The notes beneath the pieces were generated by a model. It saw only the letters and a program-made list of their open reading frames with translations, did not search any database and was not told the origin of the DNA. Below, piece by piece: positions 18,564 to 27,774 of a stretch of DNA of 64,000 bases. The position numbers and the translations under genes were made by a program. The stretch comes from Bog-756 sp963839925 (GTDB taxonomy: Bacteria; Actinomycetota; Acidimicrobiia; Acidimicrobiales; RAAP-2). Positions within the stretch are counted from its first letter, which is position 1. Each line of letters begins with the position of its first letter. The stretch spans positions 868,001 to 932,000 of the forward strand of contig CAWIWV010000002.1 in assembly GCA_963839925.1 (NCBI GenBank), given 5' to 3'.

Positions 18564-19487
18564 ATGACGACCTATCTCCTCCTCGGGGCCAACGGGTTCC
18601 TCGGCAGCCAGGTGCGTGAGAGCATCGAAGGTTCGGGCAACGGCTCCAGGCTCGTGGCCGTCAGTGGTCACCCGCCGCGCCTCGGTCCGCCGAAGTGCGG
18701 GACCTGGCATCAGCTGGACCTGGTGAACGCCTCGGCTCGGGATCTGAGATCGCTGGTCGGAAAGAGCAAGCCCGACGCGGTGATCAACTGCGCGGGTCGC
18801 ACGTCGGGATCGCGCGAACAGCTCGAAGCAGTCAACTCCGGGGTTGTCGAAAAGCTGGTCCGCGCGTTGTCGGTGACTGATCCGATACCGCTGGTCCAGA
18901 TGGGCTCTGCTGCCGAGTACGGACCCCAGCCGGAGGGCGTCGCCATCGAAGAAACCGCCGTGGCCAAGCCGGTGGGCGACTACGGCAGGAGCAAGCTGGA
19001 GGCCACCGACCACGTCACCGAGATGGTGGAAAAGGGGGCGATCCAGGCGACGGTGCTCCGGGTGTTCAACCCGGTCGGACCGCGGGCTCCTGCCAATTCC
19101 CTCGCCGGGACTGCCGCCCGCGAGATGAAGCGGGCGCTCGCCTCGGGAGAGTCTTCGATCACCCTCGGTCCACTCTGGTCCTGCAGGGACTTCCTTGCCA
19201 GTTCCGATGTGGGTGTGGCCGCGGTCCGGGCGATTCGCAGCGTCGACGACCATCCGATCCTGAATGTCGGCCGGGGGGTGGCCATGTCGTGCCGCTCGAT
19301 GGTGGAGCTGCTTGCCGACGCTGCCGGCTTTTCCGGGGATGTCTTCGAGGCGTCCGGGGGTTCGGAGCGATCGACATCGGTCACCTGGCAGCAGGCCAGT
19401 GTGACTTTGCTTCGAAAGCATCTCGACTGGGTTCCATCCACGCCGATCGCCCAGGCGGTCGCATCTCTCTGGGCATCGGGGGTCTGA
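18564..19487 (+). CDS. NAD(P)-dependent sugar-nucleotide reductase/epimerase (SDR)
   Basis: 307 residues. Gly-rich LLLGANGFLGSQV at the N-terminus, NCAG, Ser/Tyr/Lys catalytic set with YGRSK, RVFNPVGP. It resembles 4-keto-6-deoxy-hexose reductases and epimerases (RmlD/Rmd/WbiB-like). Directly after the nucleotidyltransferase (1-nt gap) and 4 nt before glmS. It would act on the 4-keto product of the LegB-like enzyme to give a 6-deoxy-hexosamine such as a fucosamine or quinovosamine form. The stereochemistry cannot be inferred. Confidence 0.78.
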   Translation: MTTYLLLGANGFLGSQVRESIEGSGNGSRLVAVSGHPPRLGPPKCGTWHQLDLVNASARDLRSLVGKSKPDAVINCAGRTSGSREQLEAVNSGVVEKLVRALSVTDPIPLVQMGSAAEYGPQPEGVAIEETAVAKPVGDYGRSKLEATDHVTEMVEKGAIQATVLRVFNPVGPRAPANSLAGTAAREMKRALASGESSITLGPLWSCRDFLASSDVGVAAVRAIRSVDDHPILNVGRGVAMSCRSMVELLADAAGFSGDVFEASGGSERSTSVTWQQASVTLLRKHLDWVPSTPIAQAVASLWASGV

Positions 19488-19491
19488 AGTC

Positions 19492-21336
19492 ATGTGCGGA
19501 ATCATCGGAGTAACCGGAGTCGACGACGCGTTGCCGTTGTTGCTCGAGGGACTCGGCCGCCTCGAATATCGGGGATACGACTCGGCGGGAGTGGTCCTCG
19601 TCGCCGGCGATGCGCTGTGGAGGTCGAGGGCCGCCGAGGGTACCCACTCCGTTCGCGATCTGAGGGTGCTTGGCGAAGACGCTCCCCCGGGGTGCAGCGG
19701 CGGCGTCGGTCACACCCGCTGGGCGACCCACGGAGGACCGACGACCGGAAACGCACACCCCCACCTCGACTGCACCGGCCGGCTCGCCCTGGTCCACAAC
19801 GGCATCATCGAGAACTACGCCGAGTTGGCGGAGGGGTTGCTCGCAGAGGGGCACGTCCTCGCGTCGGACACCGACTCGGAGGTGCTCACCCACCTGGTCG
19901 AGGCGGAGATGTCCACCGAGATGACGCTGGCCGAAGGCCTTCGTTCGGCTCTGCAGAAGGTGCGTGGCTCGTTTGCGGTCGCTGCGGTCCATGCCGACGA
20001 GCCCGAGCTGGTCGTTGCGGCCCGCAGGGTGTCCCCGCTGATCGTCGGACTCGGGGAGGGCACTTCGTTTCTCGCTTCCGACATTCCCGCGTTGCTCGGA
20101 TCGACTCGTGAGCTGTACGCACTCGAGGACGACCAACTTGCCGAGCTCCGACCCGGCTCGATCAGGGTGAGCACCCTCGAGGGCGAAGACGCGATTGCCA
20201 CCGCGCTGAACATCGACTGGGACGTCGCCGCCGCCCGACTCGGTGGATACCCGGACTTCATGAGCAAGGAGATCCACGAGCAGCCGGCTGCGGTCGCGGC
20301 GACCCTACTCGGTCACCGGCGGGAGGAGGGTGGTGTCGGCCTCGACGAGGCGGCAGCGCTCAGCGAGCGAGGGCTGCGCGAGATCGAACGGGTCTGCATC
20401 GTCGCTTGCGGAAGCAGCTATCACGCGGCACTGGTCGCCAAGTACGCCATCGAAGAGTGGGCTCGACTTCCGACGGAAGTGGATATTGCAAGCGAGTTTC
20501 GCTACCGCAGACCGGTCCTCGATCGCTCGACGCTGGCCATCGGTGTCAGTCAGTCGGGTGAGACCATCGACACGCTGCAGGGTCTGCGCGAGGCGAGGGC
20601 GGCCGGCGCCAAGGTGCTCGTGGTCTCCAACGTGGTGGACTCATCGATGGCTCGCGAAGCCGATGGTGTCGTGTACACGCGCGCCGGTCCGGAGATCGGG
20701 GTTGCCGCCACCAAGACCCACTTGACCCAGATCGTGGCCCTCGAACTGCTGGCACTCGTGTTGGCCCAGGCCCGCCGGAGGTTGCCGATCACCGAGATCG
20801 ACCGGCTCATGGACCAGATGTTGGTCCTTCCCGACCAACTCGACGCGGTCCTCCAGCGAACCGACGACGTGGCGAGGGTCGCACGACAGTTGACCGGAGC
20901 GCGTGACTTCTTCTACCTCGGTCGGCACGTCGGTCATCCGGCGGCGATGGAAGGCGCGCTGAAGCTGAAGGAGATCTCCTACCTGCGGGCCGAGGGCTAC
21001 CCCGGTGGCGAGCTCAAGCACGGCCCGATCGCCCTGATCGAGCCGGGCACCGTCGTGGTCGGGGTCGCCACCCGCAACGCGCTGTGGGAGAAGATGTGCT
21101 CGAACATCCAGGAGGTGAAGAGTCGGGGCGCCACCATCGTCTTGGTGGGGAACGACGAGGATCTCCAGACGGCCTCGATCGCCGACCACATGCTGTGGGT
21201 TCCGGAGGTCGAGCCGCTGCTGTCGCCTGTGGTCGACGCGGTCCCTCTCCAGCTGCTGGCCTACTGGTTGGCCCGCGAGCAGGGACATGACGTGGACCGG
21301 CCTCGAAATCTGGCCAAAACGGTCACGGTCGAATAG
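19492..21336 (+). CDS. glmS: Glutamine--fructose-6-phosphate aminotransferase (isomerizing)
   Basis: 614 residues. Cys2 nucleophile (MCGIIGVTG), glutaminase motifs HTRWATHGGPT and HNGIIENYAE, two SIS domains (CGSSYHA, SQSGETIDT, LKHGP) and the C-terminal NLAKTVTVE typical of GlmS. It makes glucosamine-6-phosphate, the entry to amino-sugar nucleotides. Its place at the end of a six-gene exopolysaccharide operon suggests it feeds that polymer as well as peptidoglycan; whether it is the only copy in the genome cannot be seen here. Confidence 0.96.
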   Translation: MCGIIGVTGVDDALPLLLEGLGRLEYRGYDSAGVVLVAGDALWRSRAAEGTHSVRDLRVLGEDAPPGCSGGVGHTRWATHGGPTTGNAHPHLDCTGRLALVHNGIIENYAELAEGLLAEGHVLASDTDSEVLTHLVEAEMSTEMTLAEGLRSALQKVRGSFAVAAVHADEPELVVAARRVSPLIVGLGEGTSFLASDIPALLGSTRELYALEDDQLAELRPGSIRVSTLEGEDAIATALNIDWDVAAARLGGYPDFMSKEIHEQPAAVAATLLGHRREEGGVGLDEAAALSERGLREIERVCIVACGSSYHAALVAKYAIEEWARLPTEVDIASEFRYRRPVLDRSTLAIGVSQSGETIDTLQGLREARAAGAKVLVVSNVVDSSMAREADGVVYTRAGPEIGVAATKTHLTQIVALELLALVLAQARRRLPITEIDRLMDQMLVLPDQLDAVLQRTDDVARVARQLTGARDFFYLGRHVGHPAAMEGALKLKEISYLRAEGYPGGELKHGPIALIEPGTVVVGVATRNALWEKMCSNIQEVKSRGATIVLVGNDEDLQTASIADHMLWVPEVEPLLSPVVDAVPLQLLAYWLAREQGHDVDRPRNLAKTVTVE

Positions 21337-21358
21337 CAACAGCCGGCTCGGTGGTTCC

Positions 21359-21370
21359 GAAACGCGTTTC
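21359..21370. promoter_or_regulatory. 12-bp perfect palindrome between glmS and GH135 gene
   Basis: GAAACGCGTTTC, a perfect palindrome 23 nt after the glmS stop and 117 nt before the next start. It could be an operator or a short terminator stem. A possible -10 (TAGGCT, 21444-21449) lies further down before ATG 21487. Confidence 0.35.
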
Positions 21371-21486
21371 AGGGGATGACACGGTCCGGTGCAGGGGTCG
21401 AAGCCGCAAGAACGAGGGTGGTTGCCGCAGATGAGCCTTCCTAGGCTTTGGGTCATGACCGTCGGCGGGCAGGAGGCCAGCGGCTG

Positions 21487-24228
21487 ATGCTTCGTCGCGT
21501 GGCTAGGCGCATTCGACTTCACCCGATGGCGGTGGTCGCCTGCCTCCTCGTCCTTGCGTGCCTGGTGGTGGTGGCTCCGAAGACCGTCGCGCAGCAGAGC
21601 CCCCTCGACGGCCAAGACCTGCGGCAGCACCTCGCGGTGCCGGCCTACATGGATCCGACCGCCGAGGCGGACGGCTGGTCCCAACTGAGCGGCGCCGAGT
21701 CCGGGACGGTCGGGATCGTGGTGGCCAACGTGGACAACGGACCGGACTCCGCGGCGGTGCCGGCCTGGGCTTCGGAGATCGACCAGATGCACACGTCGGG
21801 GAGCAAGGTGCTCGGGTACGTGGACACCGGATACCTCGGAAGCGACGTGACCGGTCATCCCGATGGGATCCCGACCCGGGCGGGCCAGTCCGGGATCGAT
21901 TCGTGGATTCCCCAGATCGAAGCAGACGTGAACGCCTGGTATCGGTTCTACGGGTCCGACATCGACGGGATCTTCTTCGACGAGGGAACCAACACCTGCG
22001 GACCGTCGTCGCACTCGGACCGTTACGCCGCAGAGTACGAATTCCTCACCAAGTATGTAAAGGAGCTGCACCCGGGGGCGATGACCGCGCTCAACCCGGG
22101 GACCGCAGTCCCTCAGTGCTACGAGAGCTCGGCAGACGTCTTGGTGACGTTCGAGGGCTCCTACGGCGATTACACCGGCACTCCGGATCCTCCGACCGAC
22201 GCCTACCAGCCCTTGAGCTGGTCTCCGGTCGATCCGAACAAGATCTGGAACATCGTGTACGGAACGGCGACCGAGTCGGAGATGGCGAACGTCATCGCGC
22301 TCAGCAAGAGCCGGAATGCCGGCTACGTGTATGTGACAGACGGCGTGCCGGCAAACCCCTACGACACGATTCCCTCCGCGTACTGGTCCCAGGAGCAGGC
22401 GTTGTCCTTTCCCTCGGGCAGCCTCGGCTCGGAGCCGCCGAGCGCTCCCACGCAACTGACCGCCTCGGTCTGGTCGGCGGGGGGCTCCGGCGCCAATGAT
22501 GGCAACGGTTGGAACAACGGTGACGGTGATGATGGCGATGACGGCGGCGGCGGTTGGAATGGTTGGAATGGTGGTTGGAACGGGGGGAACAACGGGGGAA
22601 ACAACGGCTGGGGCGGTGGCGGCGGCAGTTGGGGAAACGGCGGCAACAGCTTCGCCTCGGGCAGCACCGACGTCGTGCTCGACTGGCAACCGTCCACCGC
22701 GGGCTCGGCTTCGGTTGTCGCCTTCGACGTCTACCAGGGAAGCACCTGGGTCGGATCGGTCGGCTCCGACTCCGACTCCTACCTCATCACCGGGTTGAGC
22801 CCGTCGACCTCCTACTCCTTCACGGTGCTGGCCAGGGACTCGTATGGCGACGTGTCGAGCCCGAGCGCCACGGCGACGGCGACGACCGACGACCCGGACC
22901 CACCGCCTGACAGCCCGACGTCCCTGACGGTCACCGACAGCTCGTACACGACGACGGGCCTGCAGTGGACCCCACCCGACTCCGGCGATCAGGTGGCGAG
23001 GTACGTGGTGAGCCAGGACGGCACGGCGGTCGCGACGGTGCCGGCATCGCTTACCTCCGTCGAGATCCAGGGCCTGCAACCCGGTCTCGACACCTACACC
23101 TTTTCGGTGCAGGCCGAGGGTGTCTCGGGTGGCGTCTCGACTCCCAGCAACTCTGTCGAGGTGACCACTACCCCGTTGCCGAACGACGAGGCGATCTCGT
23201 CGCCCGATGTCGTCGACAACGGTGACGGCACCTTCACCTACTCCGCCCAGTTCGCCACGCCTTTCGCCTTCCGGCGGGTGTTCATCTCGACCGGTACCTC
23301 ACCGTGCTGGACGACGAGCAACGCGACGCCGATCTGCGGCGACTACCTGATCGAGAACGACCAGGTGCTCAAGTACGCCGGCTCGGGCAGCGACTTCACT
23401 TACAGCTCGGTCGCCGACGTCCCTCCGACCGTCACCGACGGCGACGAGTACTCGTGGACGATCCCGGCGTCGGACATCGGTAGTCCGACAGGACAGGTCG
23501 CTCTCTTCAACGGTGAGGGCTATGTGCCGCTGACGTACACGGCGCCGGTCAGTGAAGGAACTGCACCAACCGTGAGCGAGCCCTACTCCTCCGACGACGC
23601 AACCGCCCTCAGCCAGCAGGTGCAGTCGGCCGTCCAGCAGTTCACCGATTCGTCGTCCGGAACGGCCCCGGACGAGTCGCCGCCCAACACCAGCCCGCTC
23701 TGTCCCTCGACCCCCGATGACACGTGGCATCTTCGACCCTTCGGCGGGTGCATGGTCGGGACGCTGACCGTCGCCGATTCGCTGGTCGATGGCCTCCTCC
23801 CCGGCTCGTTCACGGTCGAAGTCACCGACATCGTTACGCCGACGCACGGAAGCCGGGGGTGGAACGAGCAGGTGACCCTCCGGATGCAGCCTGTTTCGGG
23901 GACCGTGCCCGACTATTCGATCACGGTGACGCCGACCTGTTCGAATGGTTGCTCACCGAGTGCACCGACGACTGTCGACCTGGTCGCCGGTCAGCCGGTG
24001 ACGCTGTCCTTCGATTGGAGTGACCCGGGTTCCACGAGTGATCTGGTCAACGTCGCGACCAGCGCATCGCTGGTCGCCGACCTGCCCTCCCTTTCGCTCC
24101 CGTTCACCCCGACTGCCGATCCCCCCATCACCCTCGGGTGGTCCACGCCGTCCCTTGTCTGCCAGACATCCGACGACTGGCCCGGTACCGGCTGTCGCTT
24201 CCCCGAATGGGGTGGCCAGACCTCGTAA
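21487..24228 (+). CDS. Secreted GH135 (spherulin-4/Sph3-like) glycoside hydrolase with two FN3 domains
   Basis: 913 residues. Signal peptide (HPMAVVACLLVLACLVVVAPKTVAQ). A spherulin-4 domain covers about 45-310: LAVPAYMDPTAEADGWSQL, IVVANVDNGPDS, VLGYVDTGYLGS and the acidic GIFFDEGTNTC. In Aspergillus the GH135 enzyme Sph3 cleaves galactosaminogalactan and is needed for its production. Then follow a Gly/Asn/Trp/Asp-rich linker (about 335-393), two fibronectin-III domains (about 395-480 and 485-575) and a C-terminal 330-residue region I do not recognise. ATG 21487 has AGGAGG 10 nt upstream. Transcribed in the direction of the pelF operon after a 150-nt gap. Confidence 0.83.
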   Translation: MLRRVARRIRLHPMAVVACLLVLACLVVVAPKTVAQQSPLDGQDLRQHLAVPAYMDPTAEADGWSQLSGAESGTVGIVVANVDNGPDSAAVPAWASEIDQMHTSGSKVLGYVDTGYLGSDVTGHPDGIPTRAGQSGIDSWIPQIEADVNAWYRFYGSDIDGIFFDEGTNTCGPSSHSDRYAAEYEFLTKYVKELHPGAMTALNPGTAVPQCYESSADVLVTFEGSYGDYTGTPDPPTDAYQPLSWSPVDPNKIWNIVYGTATESEMANVIALSKSRNAGYVYVTDGVPANPYDTIPSAYWSQEQALSFPSGSLGSEPPSAPTQLTASVWSAGGSGANDGNGWNNGDGDDGDDGGGGWNGWNGGWNGGNNGGNNGWGGGGGSWGNGGNSFASGSTDVVLDWQPSTAGSASVVAFDVYQGSTWVGSVGSDSDSYLITGLSPSTSYSFTVLARDSYGDVSSPSATATATTDDPDPPPDSPTSLTVTDSSYTTTGLQWTPPDSGDQVARYVVSQDGTAVATVPASLTSVEIQGLQPGLDTYTFSVQAEGVSGGVSTPSNSVEVTTTPLPNDEAISSPDVVDNGDGTFTYSAQFATPFAFRRVFISTGTSPCWTTSNATPICGDYLIENDQVLKYAGSGSDFTYSSVADVPPTVTDGDEYSWTIPASDIGSPTGQVALFNGEGYVPLTYTAPVSEGTAPTVSEPYSSDDATALSQQVQSAVQQFTDSSSGTAPDESPPNTSPLCPSTPDDTWHLRPFGGCMVGTLTVADSLVDGLLPGSFTVEVTDIVTPTHGSRGWNEQVTLRMQPVSGTVPDYSITVTPTCSNGCSPSAPTTVDLVAGQPVTLSFDWSDPGSTSDLVNVATSASLVADLPSLSLPFTPTADPPITLGWSTPSLVCQTSDDWPGTGCRFPEWGGQTS

Positions 24229-24271
24229 TCGGAAGCCGTCGCCGAGGTACTTCGGTCCGAACCCTCTCGGT

Positions 24272-27181
24272 TCAGAGCGAGGAGGCTTCCAGAAACTCGT
24301 CGTCTTCTACGAGCGCAGCCGCGAGTTCACGGCGTGAATCGACTCCGAGCTTCCGGTATGCCTTGGCCAGGTGGCCTTCCACCGTCTTGACCGAGATGTA
24401 GAGATCGGAGGCGATGCCCTGATTGGTCTTGCCCACTGCTGCCAGACGAACCACCCGGAGCTCGGCAGGGGTGAGCGACTCGGGGCCGCGGTATCCGAGC
24501 CGCCGCGGCCGCGCTCCGGCAGCACGCAGTTGGACCCCGGCCGTCTCGACGAGTTGGTGGGCGCCGCACATCGAAGCGATGTTGGCCCCCCGACGAAGCA
24601 CGCTCCTCGCCTCCTTCTTCTTCTTGCGGTCGACCAAGGCCGTTCCGAGCTCTACCAGTGCATTGGCCAACTCGAGCCGGGCGAGCGAATGCTCGAGCAG
24701 GTCGACCGCCTCGACCAATCGCTCGGATCGTTCGAAAAGGTCGCGGGTGGCAGCCGCCTTTGCCCGCAGCCCGATACCGATGGTGCGAACCGCGCCGAAG
24801 GACCGGGCCAACTCGAGGTGCTCGTCTGCGAGGCGATCCGCTTCGTCCCATTCGTCCAGGGTGGCGAGCACCATGGCCGCATCCGCCCTCCACGGGTTGA
24901 GGGCCGGGTTGACGATCCCGCCGCTGACCGCTTCGTCGCCGATCCCGAGCAGCTCCTCGAGGCCTTCGTCGCGACGATCGCTCGCCAACAGCAACCGGCT
25001 GCGCTCGAGGCGGGCGAGTCCTCGCAGGATCGAGTCCTCGATGTACTCGATGGTCATCGAGTCGGAGACGTCGTTCGCCTCGTCGATCTTTCCCTGCCCC
25101 ACCAAGGCATCGACCAGTCCGATGGTCGATCGCGCCTGGGCGCCCGCGATTCCTCGTCGGCTTTCCGCCTCCGCTTCGATGAGGGCGCCCTGCCACAGCA
25201 TCGACATTGCCGACGGAAGAAAGATCACCTCTCCCTGATCACCGTTCGGTGGTTGGACGCCGGCCCTCGGCTCTCGACGCACCAGGTCGACCGCCTCGAA
25301 CCGGTCCGCGCAGAGCAGACCGAGGCAGGCCATCGCCTGGACACGGTTGGCGATCGGATCGGAGCCCGGCAGCTGGCTGTCACCGACAACGCCCATGAGT
25401 CGATCGGCGAGCTCTTCGGAGGAGATCGCCGATGCCGCCGCCTCGTGGATGTCCACGTAGATCCCCGCCATCCTCGACATGACGTGCAGGTTGGTCCCGG
25501 GCTCGGCCAGCAGACCCTTGATCCTGACCAGACCCTGGCTACGTTCGGCCGGATGCCTCGACGCCATGGTGAGAGCCAACTCGAACTCGATCCGAAGGTC
25601 GTGGTCGACTGCATCGAGGCGGTTCTTGAGGCCGCGGACCGTTCTGACCGTCTCGCTCCTGAGTTGGGGCGCGTGGGTCTGGTGACGAAGCAGCCCGATG
25701 GCGACGCGGATGAGTTCGGCATCGTCGGTGACCCCGAGCTGGATGGCCCGGCGGAAGTGGACCAGCGATGACGAGTTTCCGAGCGCCATTTTGGTCGAGG
25801 CGAGATCGAGGTTCATCGGGCCCAGTTGTTCGGGAGGGGGGGACTCGGCGAGCGCCCGGTTGAGACAACGCAGTGAGAGGTCTGCATCCCCTGCGGCGAG
25901 CGCAGTCCGACCCATCTGCCGGAGTCGGTCTGCGGTCTCCAGATCGCCCGAAGGCTCGGTCGCGAGCAGGTGTTCCGCCACCGTCGCAACGTCTGCCCCG
26001 TGTTCGGCGAGGAGGCGGGCGGCTCTTGCGTGGAACTGGGAGCGTCTCGCCGTCGGTATGTCGAAGTAGATGGCCCAGCGGATGAGAGGCGAGATGAAGG
26101 TGATCGGGCGGCCTGGCCGGACCAGCTCGACCTGCGCCGCGGCGTCGGCGGCTCGCTCGGCGGCGAGTGCGTCGATCTTCGCGAGCTGGCGCGCCACGGA
26201 CGGATCGGCCCGCTCGCCGAGGATCGCGCACGCTTGCAGAAGATCCGAGGCCGCGACCGAAAGATGGGACAGCCGACCGAGGACGAACTGGGTGATCTTC
26301 GGGGTGTGCATGCGCTCGACGGTTGCGGCGCTCTCGAGGGTGGGATGAATTCGCCGTCGCCCGAGCGCGGAGAGCAGCGCCTTGACGAACAGTGGGGTGC
26401 CCCCCGTCGCTTCGTAACAGGCCCGAACGAACTCGGGGTGGGGCTCCTCGCCGAAGAACCCCTCGAGCATGACCCCGACCGACTGCTCGCCCAGTGGCTC
26501 GAGGTGGAACTGTCTGATCTCCGGCTCGGTGAGAAGAGACTCGATCGGGCGGAGTCCGACGCCGGGGTGGAGGGGTCGGGCGCTCACGAGGACCCAGATC
26601 TGTTGGTTCTCCAGTCTCCGCACCAGGTACTGGAGCACGGCCAGGGTCTCCCGGTCGGTCAGGTCGGCGTCGTCGATGGCCAGGAGGACCGGCCCGGCCT
26701 GGCGCAGGGCAATGACCAGTGCATGGAAGAGAGGACTGATCTCGTGAGGATCCTGCCTGGCGGCGGCGACCCCGCCGATCAGAGATTCGATGGCCGCGAC
26801 CCGTTGTGCCGTCGCATCGTCCGTGCCCAGGTTCGGGATGGCCAGCTCGACCAACCTGCGCAGGACACTGTAGGGCGTTCGCTCTTCGACTTCACCGCCC
26901 CTGGCCCGGAGGACCTGACAGCCGGCGTCGCTTGCCAAGCCACAGGCGGCGTTGACGAGTGCAGTCCGACCGGAACCCCATGGCCCCTCGATGGCGATGC
27001 ATGGACTCGACACGTTCAGCGACCGGCTGACGATCGCCTCGAACTCGGTGAGGAACTGGTCGCGCTCGAGGAGGCGTGGCCCGATCGGTGAGCGCGAGCG
27101 TCGGTCGGTCGGTCGGGGCCCTATTCGAGAGGTGCCCACGAAGGACCCCCGCCAAAGACCGGTGCGCGATGGCTCCGGCAT
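24272..27181 (-). CDS. Large AAA-ATPase LuxR-family transcriptional regulator (LAL type)
   Basis: 969 residues. Walker A GPWGSGRTAL (66-75), Walker B-like VLLAIDDADL near 153, a long helical middle (TPR-like) and a C-terminal LuxR HTH (about 905-960: LTPAELRVVRLAAVGKTNQGIA, SVKTVEGHLAKAYRKLGV). MalT/LAL proteins bind ATP and a ligand, then activate transcription. It is the only regulator inside the polysaccharide locus, convergent to the GH135 gene and divergent from the GH114 gene. The start is uncertain. ATG 27181 has no ribosome site and is preceded by a hairpin (CGATGAA...TTCATCG, 27182-27208). GTG 27139 follows GGGGG with 6 nt spacing and loses only 14 residues. Confidence 0.88.
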   Translation of the reverse strand: MPEPSRTGLWRGSFVGTSRIGPRPTDRRSRSPIGPRLLERDQFLTEFEAIVSRSLNVSSPCIAIEGPWGSGRTALVNAACGLASDAGCQVLRARGGEVEERTPYSVLRRLVELAIPNLGTDDATAQRVAAIESLIGGVAAARQDPHEISPLFHALVIALRQAGPVLLAIDDADLTDRETLAVLQYLVRRLENQQIWVLVSARPLHPGVGLRPIESLLTEPEIRQFHLEPLGEQSVGVMLEGFFGEEPHPEFVRACYEATGGTPLFVKALLSALGRRRIHPTLESAATVERMHTPKITQFVLGRLSHLSVAASDLLQACAILGERADPSVARQLAKIDALAAERAADAAAQVELVRPGRPITFISPLIRWAIYFDIPTARRSQFHARAARLLAEHGADVATVAEHLLATEPSGDLETADRLRQMGRTALAAGDADLSLRCLNRALAESPPPEQLGPMNLDLASTKMALGNSSSLVHFRRAIQLGVTDDAELIRVAIGLLRHQTHAPQLRSETVRTVRGLKNRLDAVDHDLRIEFELALTMASRHPAERSQGLVRIKGLLAEPGTNLHVMSRMAGIYVDIHEAAASAISSEELADRLMGVVGDSQLPGSDPIANRVQAMACLGLLCADRFEAVDLVRREPRAGVQPPNGDQGEVIFLPSAMSMLWQGALIEAEAESRRGIAGAQARSTIGLVDALVGQGKIDEANDVSDSMTIEYIEDSILRGLARLERSRLLLASDRRDEGLEELLGIGDEAVSGGIVNPALNPWRADAAMVLATLDEWDEADRLADEHLELARSFGAVRTIGIGLRAKAAATRDLFERSERLVEAVDLLEHSLARLELANALVELGTALVDRKKKKEARSVLRRGANIASMCGAHQLVETAGVQLRAAGARPRRLGYRGPESLTPAELRVVRLAAVGKTNQGIASDLYISVKTVEGHLAKAYRKLGVDSRRELAAALVEDDEFLEASSL

Positions 27182-27774
27182 CCGATGAACCGCGAGTGGC
27201 GCTTCATCGGGATCGGATCCAGCTCCACCGGCAGTGGTGCGGCGTGGTCGGCCGCGACCTCGCCTGACAGGTGCCGCCTGGTTCCGAACGTCGAACAGCC
27301 CGCCGCCATGCGAATGTCATCGAATTCGACAACCATTCGTGTCTTGCTCACGGGACTCAGAGTACGCGGTCGCGCGGGCCCGCGCCCATTCGGCGCGGCC
27401 CGAATTGAAACGATCGCAGCCGCTAATTCGTTGGCACTGCTGAGAATATCGTTCTAAATAGTGGGCAACCTGCCACCAGGAGCGGTCAATGCGGATCTTG
27501 GGGCCCGAGACCTCCCCGATAGTGAGTCCGGTGGCGCGAGGAGTGCTCTTCCATCGAGTCAGCCCGCCACGTCAAGTGGCAGCTCAACCGCTTACAATGG
27601 ATTCCGCGGGAAAGAAATTTTCCCAGAAAATTCCAAGGGGTACGCCGGTGGGGCAGGGGGTAGCGCCGACAAGTTCGAGGGTAGTCCGCCTCGCGATGGC
27701 CTTCTATGGTCTCGAGGTGGCCGCGACTCTGTGTTGGTCCGGAGCATCGGTTGGCCGAGGGTTGGGAGTTCGAT
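27182..27774. other. 593-nt divergent intergenic region before the GH114 gene
   Basis: No supported gene. It contains a 7-bp inverted repeat at 27182-27208, a 14-bp perfect palindrome GCGCGGGCCCGCGC near 27374-27387, a GCCAC...GTGGC repeat near 27570, and stretches clearly more AT-rich than the surroundings (about 27440-27460 and 27605-27635, with an imperfect GAAATTTTC/GAAAATTCC repeat). This is where the promoters of the LuxR regulator and of the GH114 gene should lie. The 13-mer shared with 13327-13339 ends 4 nt before ATG 27775. Confidence 0.6.

Noticed and set aside
20641..23079. Long open frame (812 codons) on the minus strand
   Set aside because: Antisense to glmS and the GH135 gene, whose products are clearly recognised; an effect of high GC with no family match.
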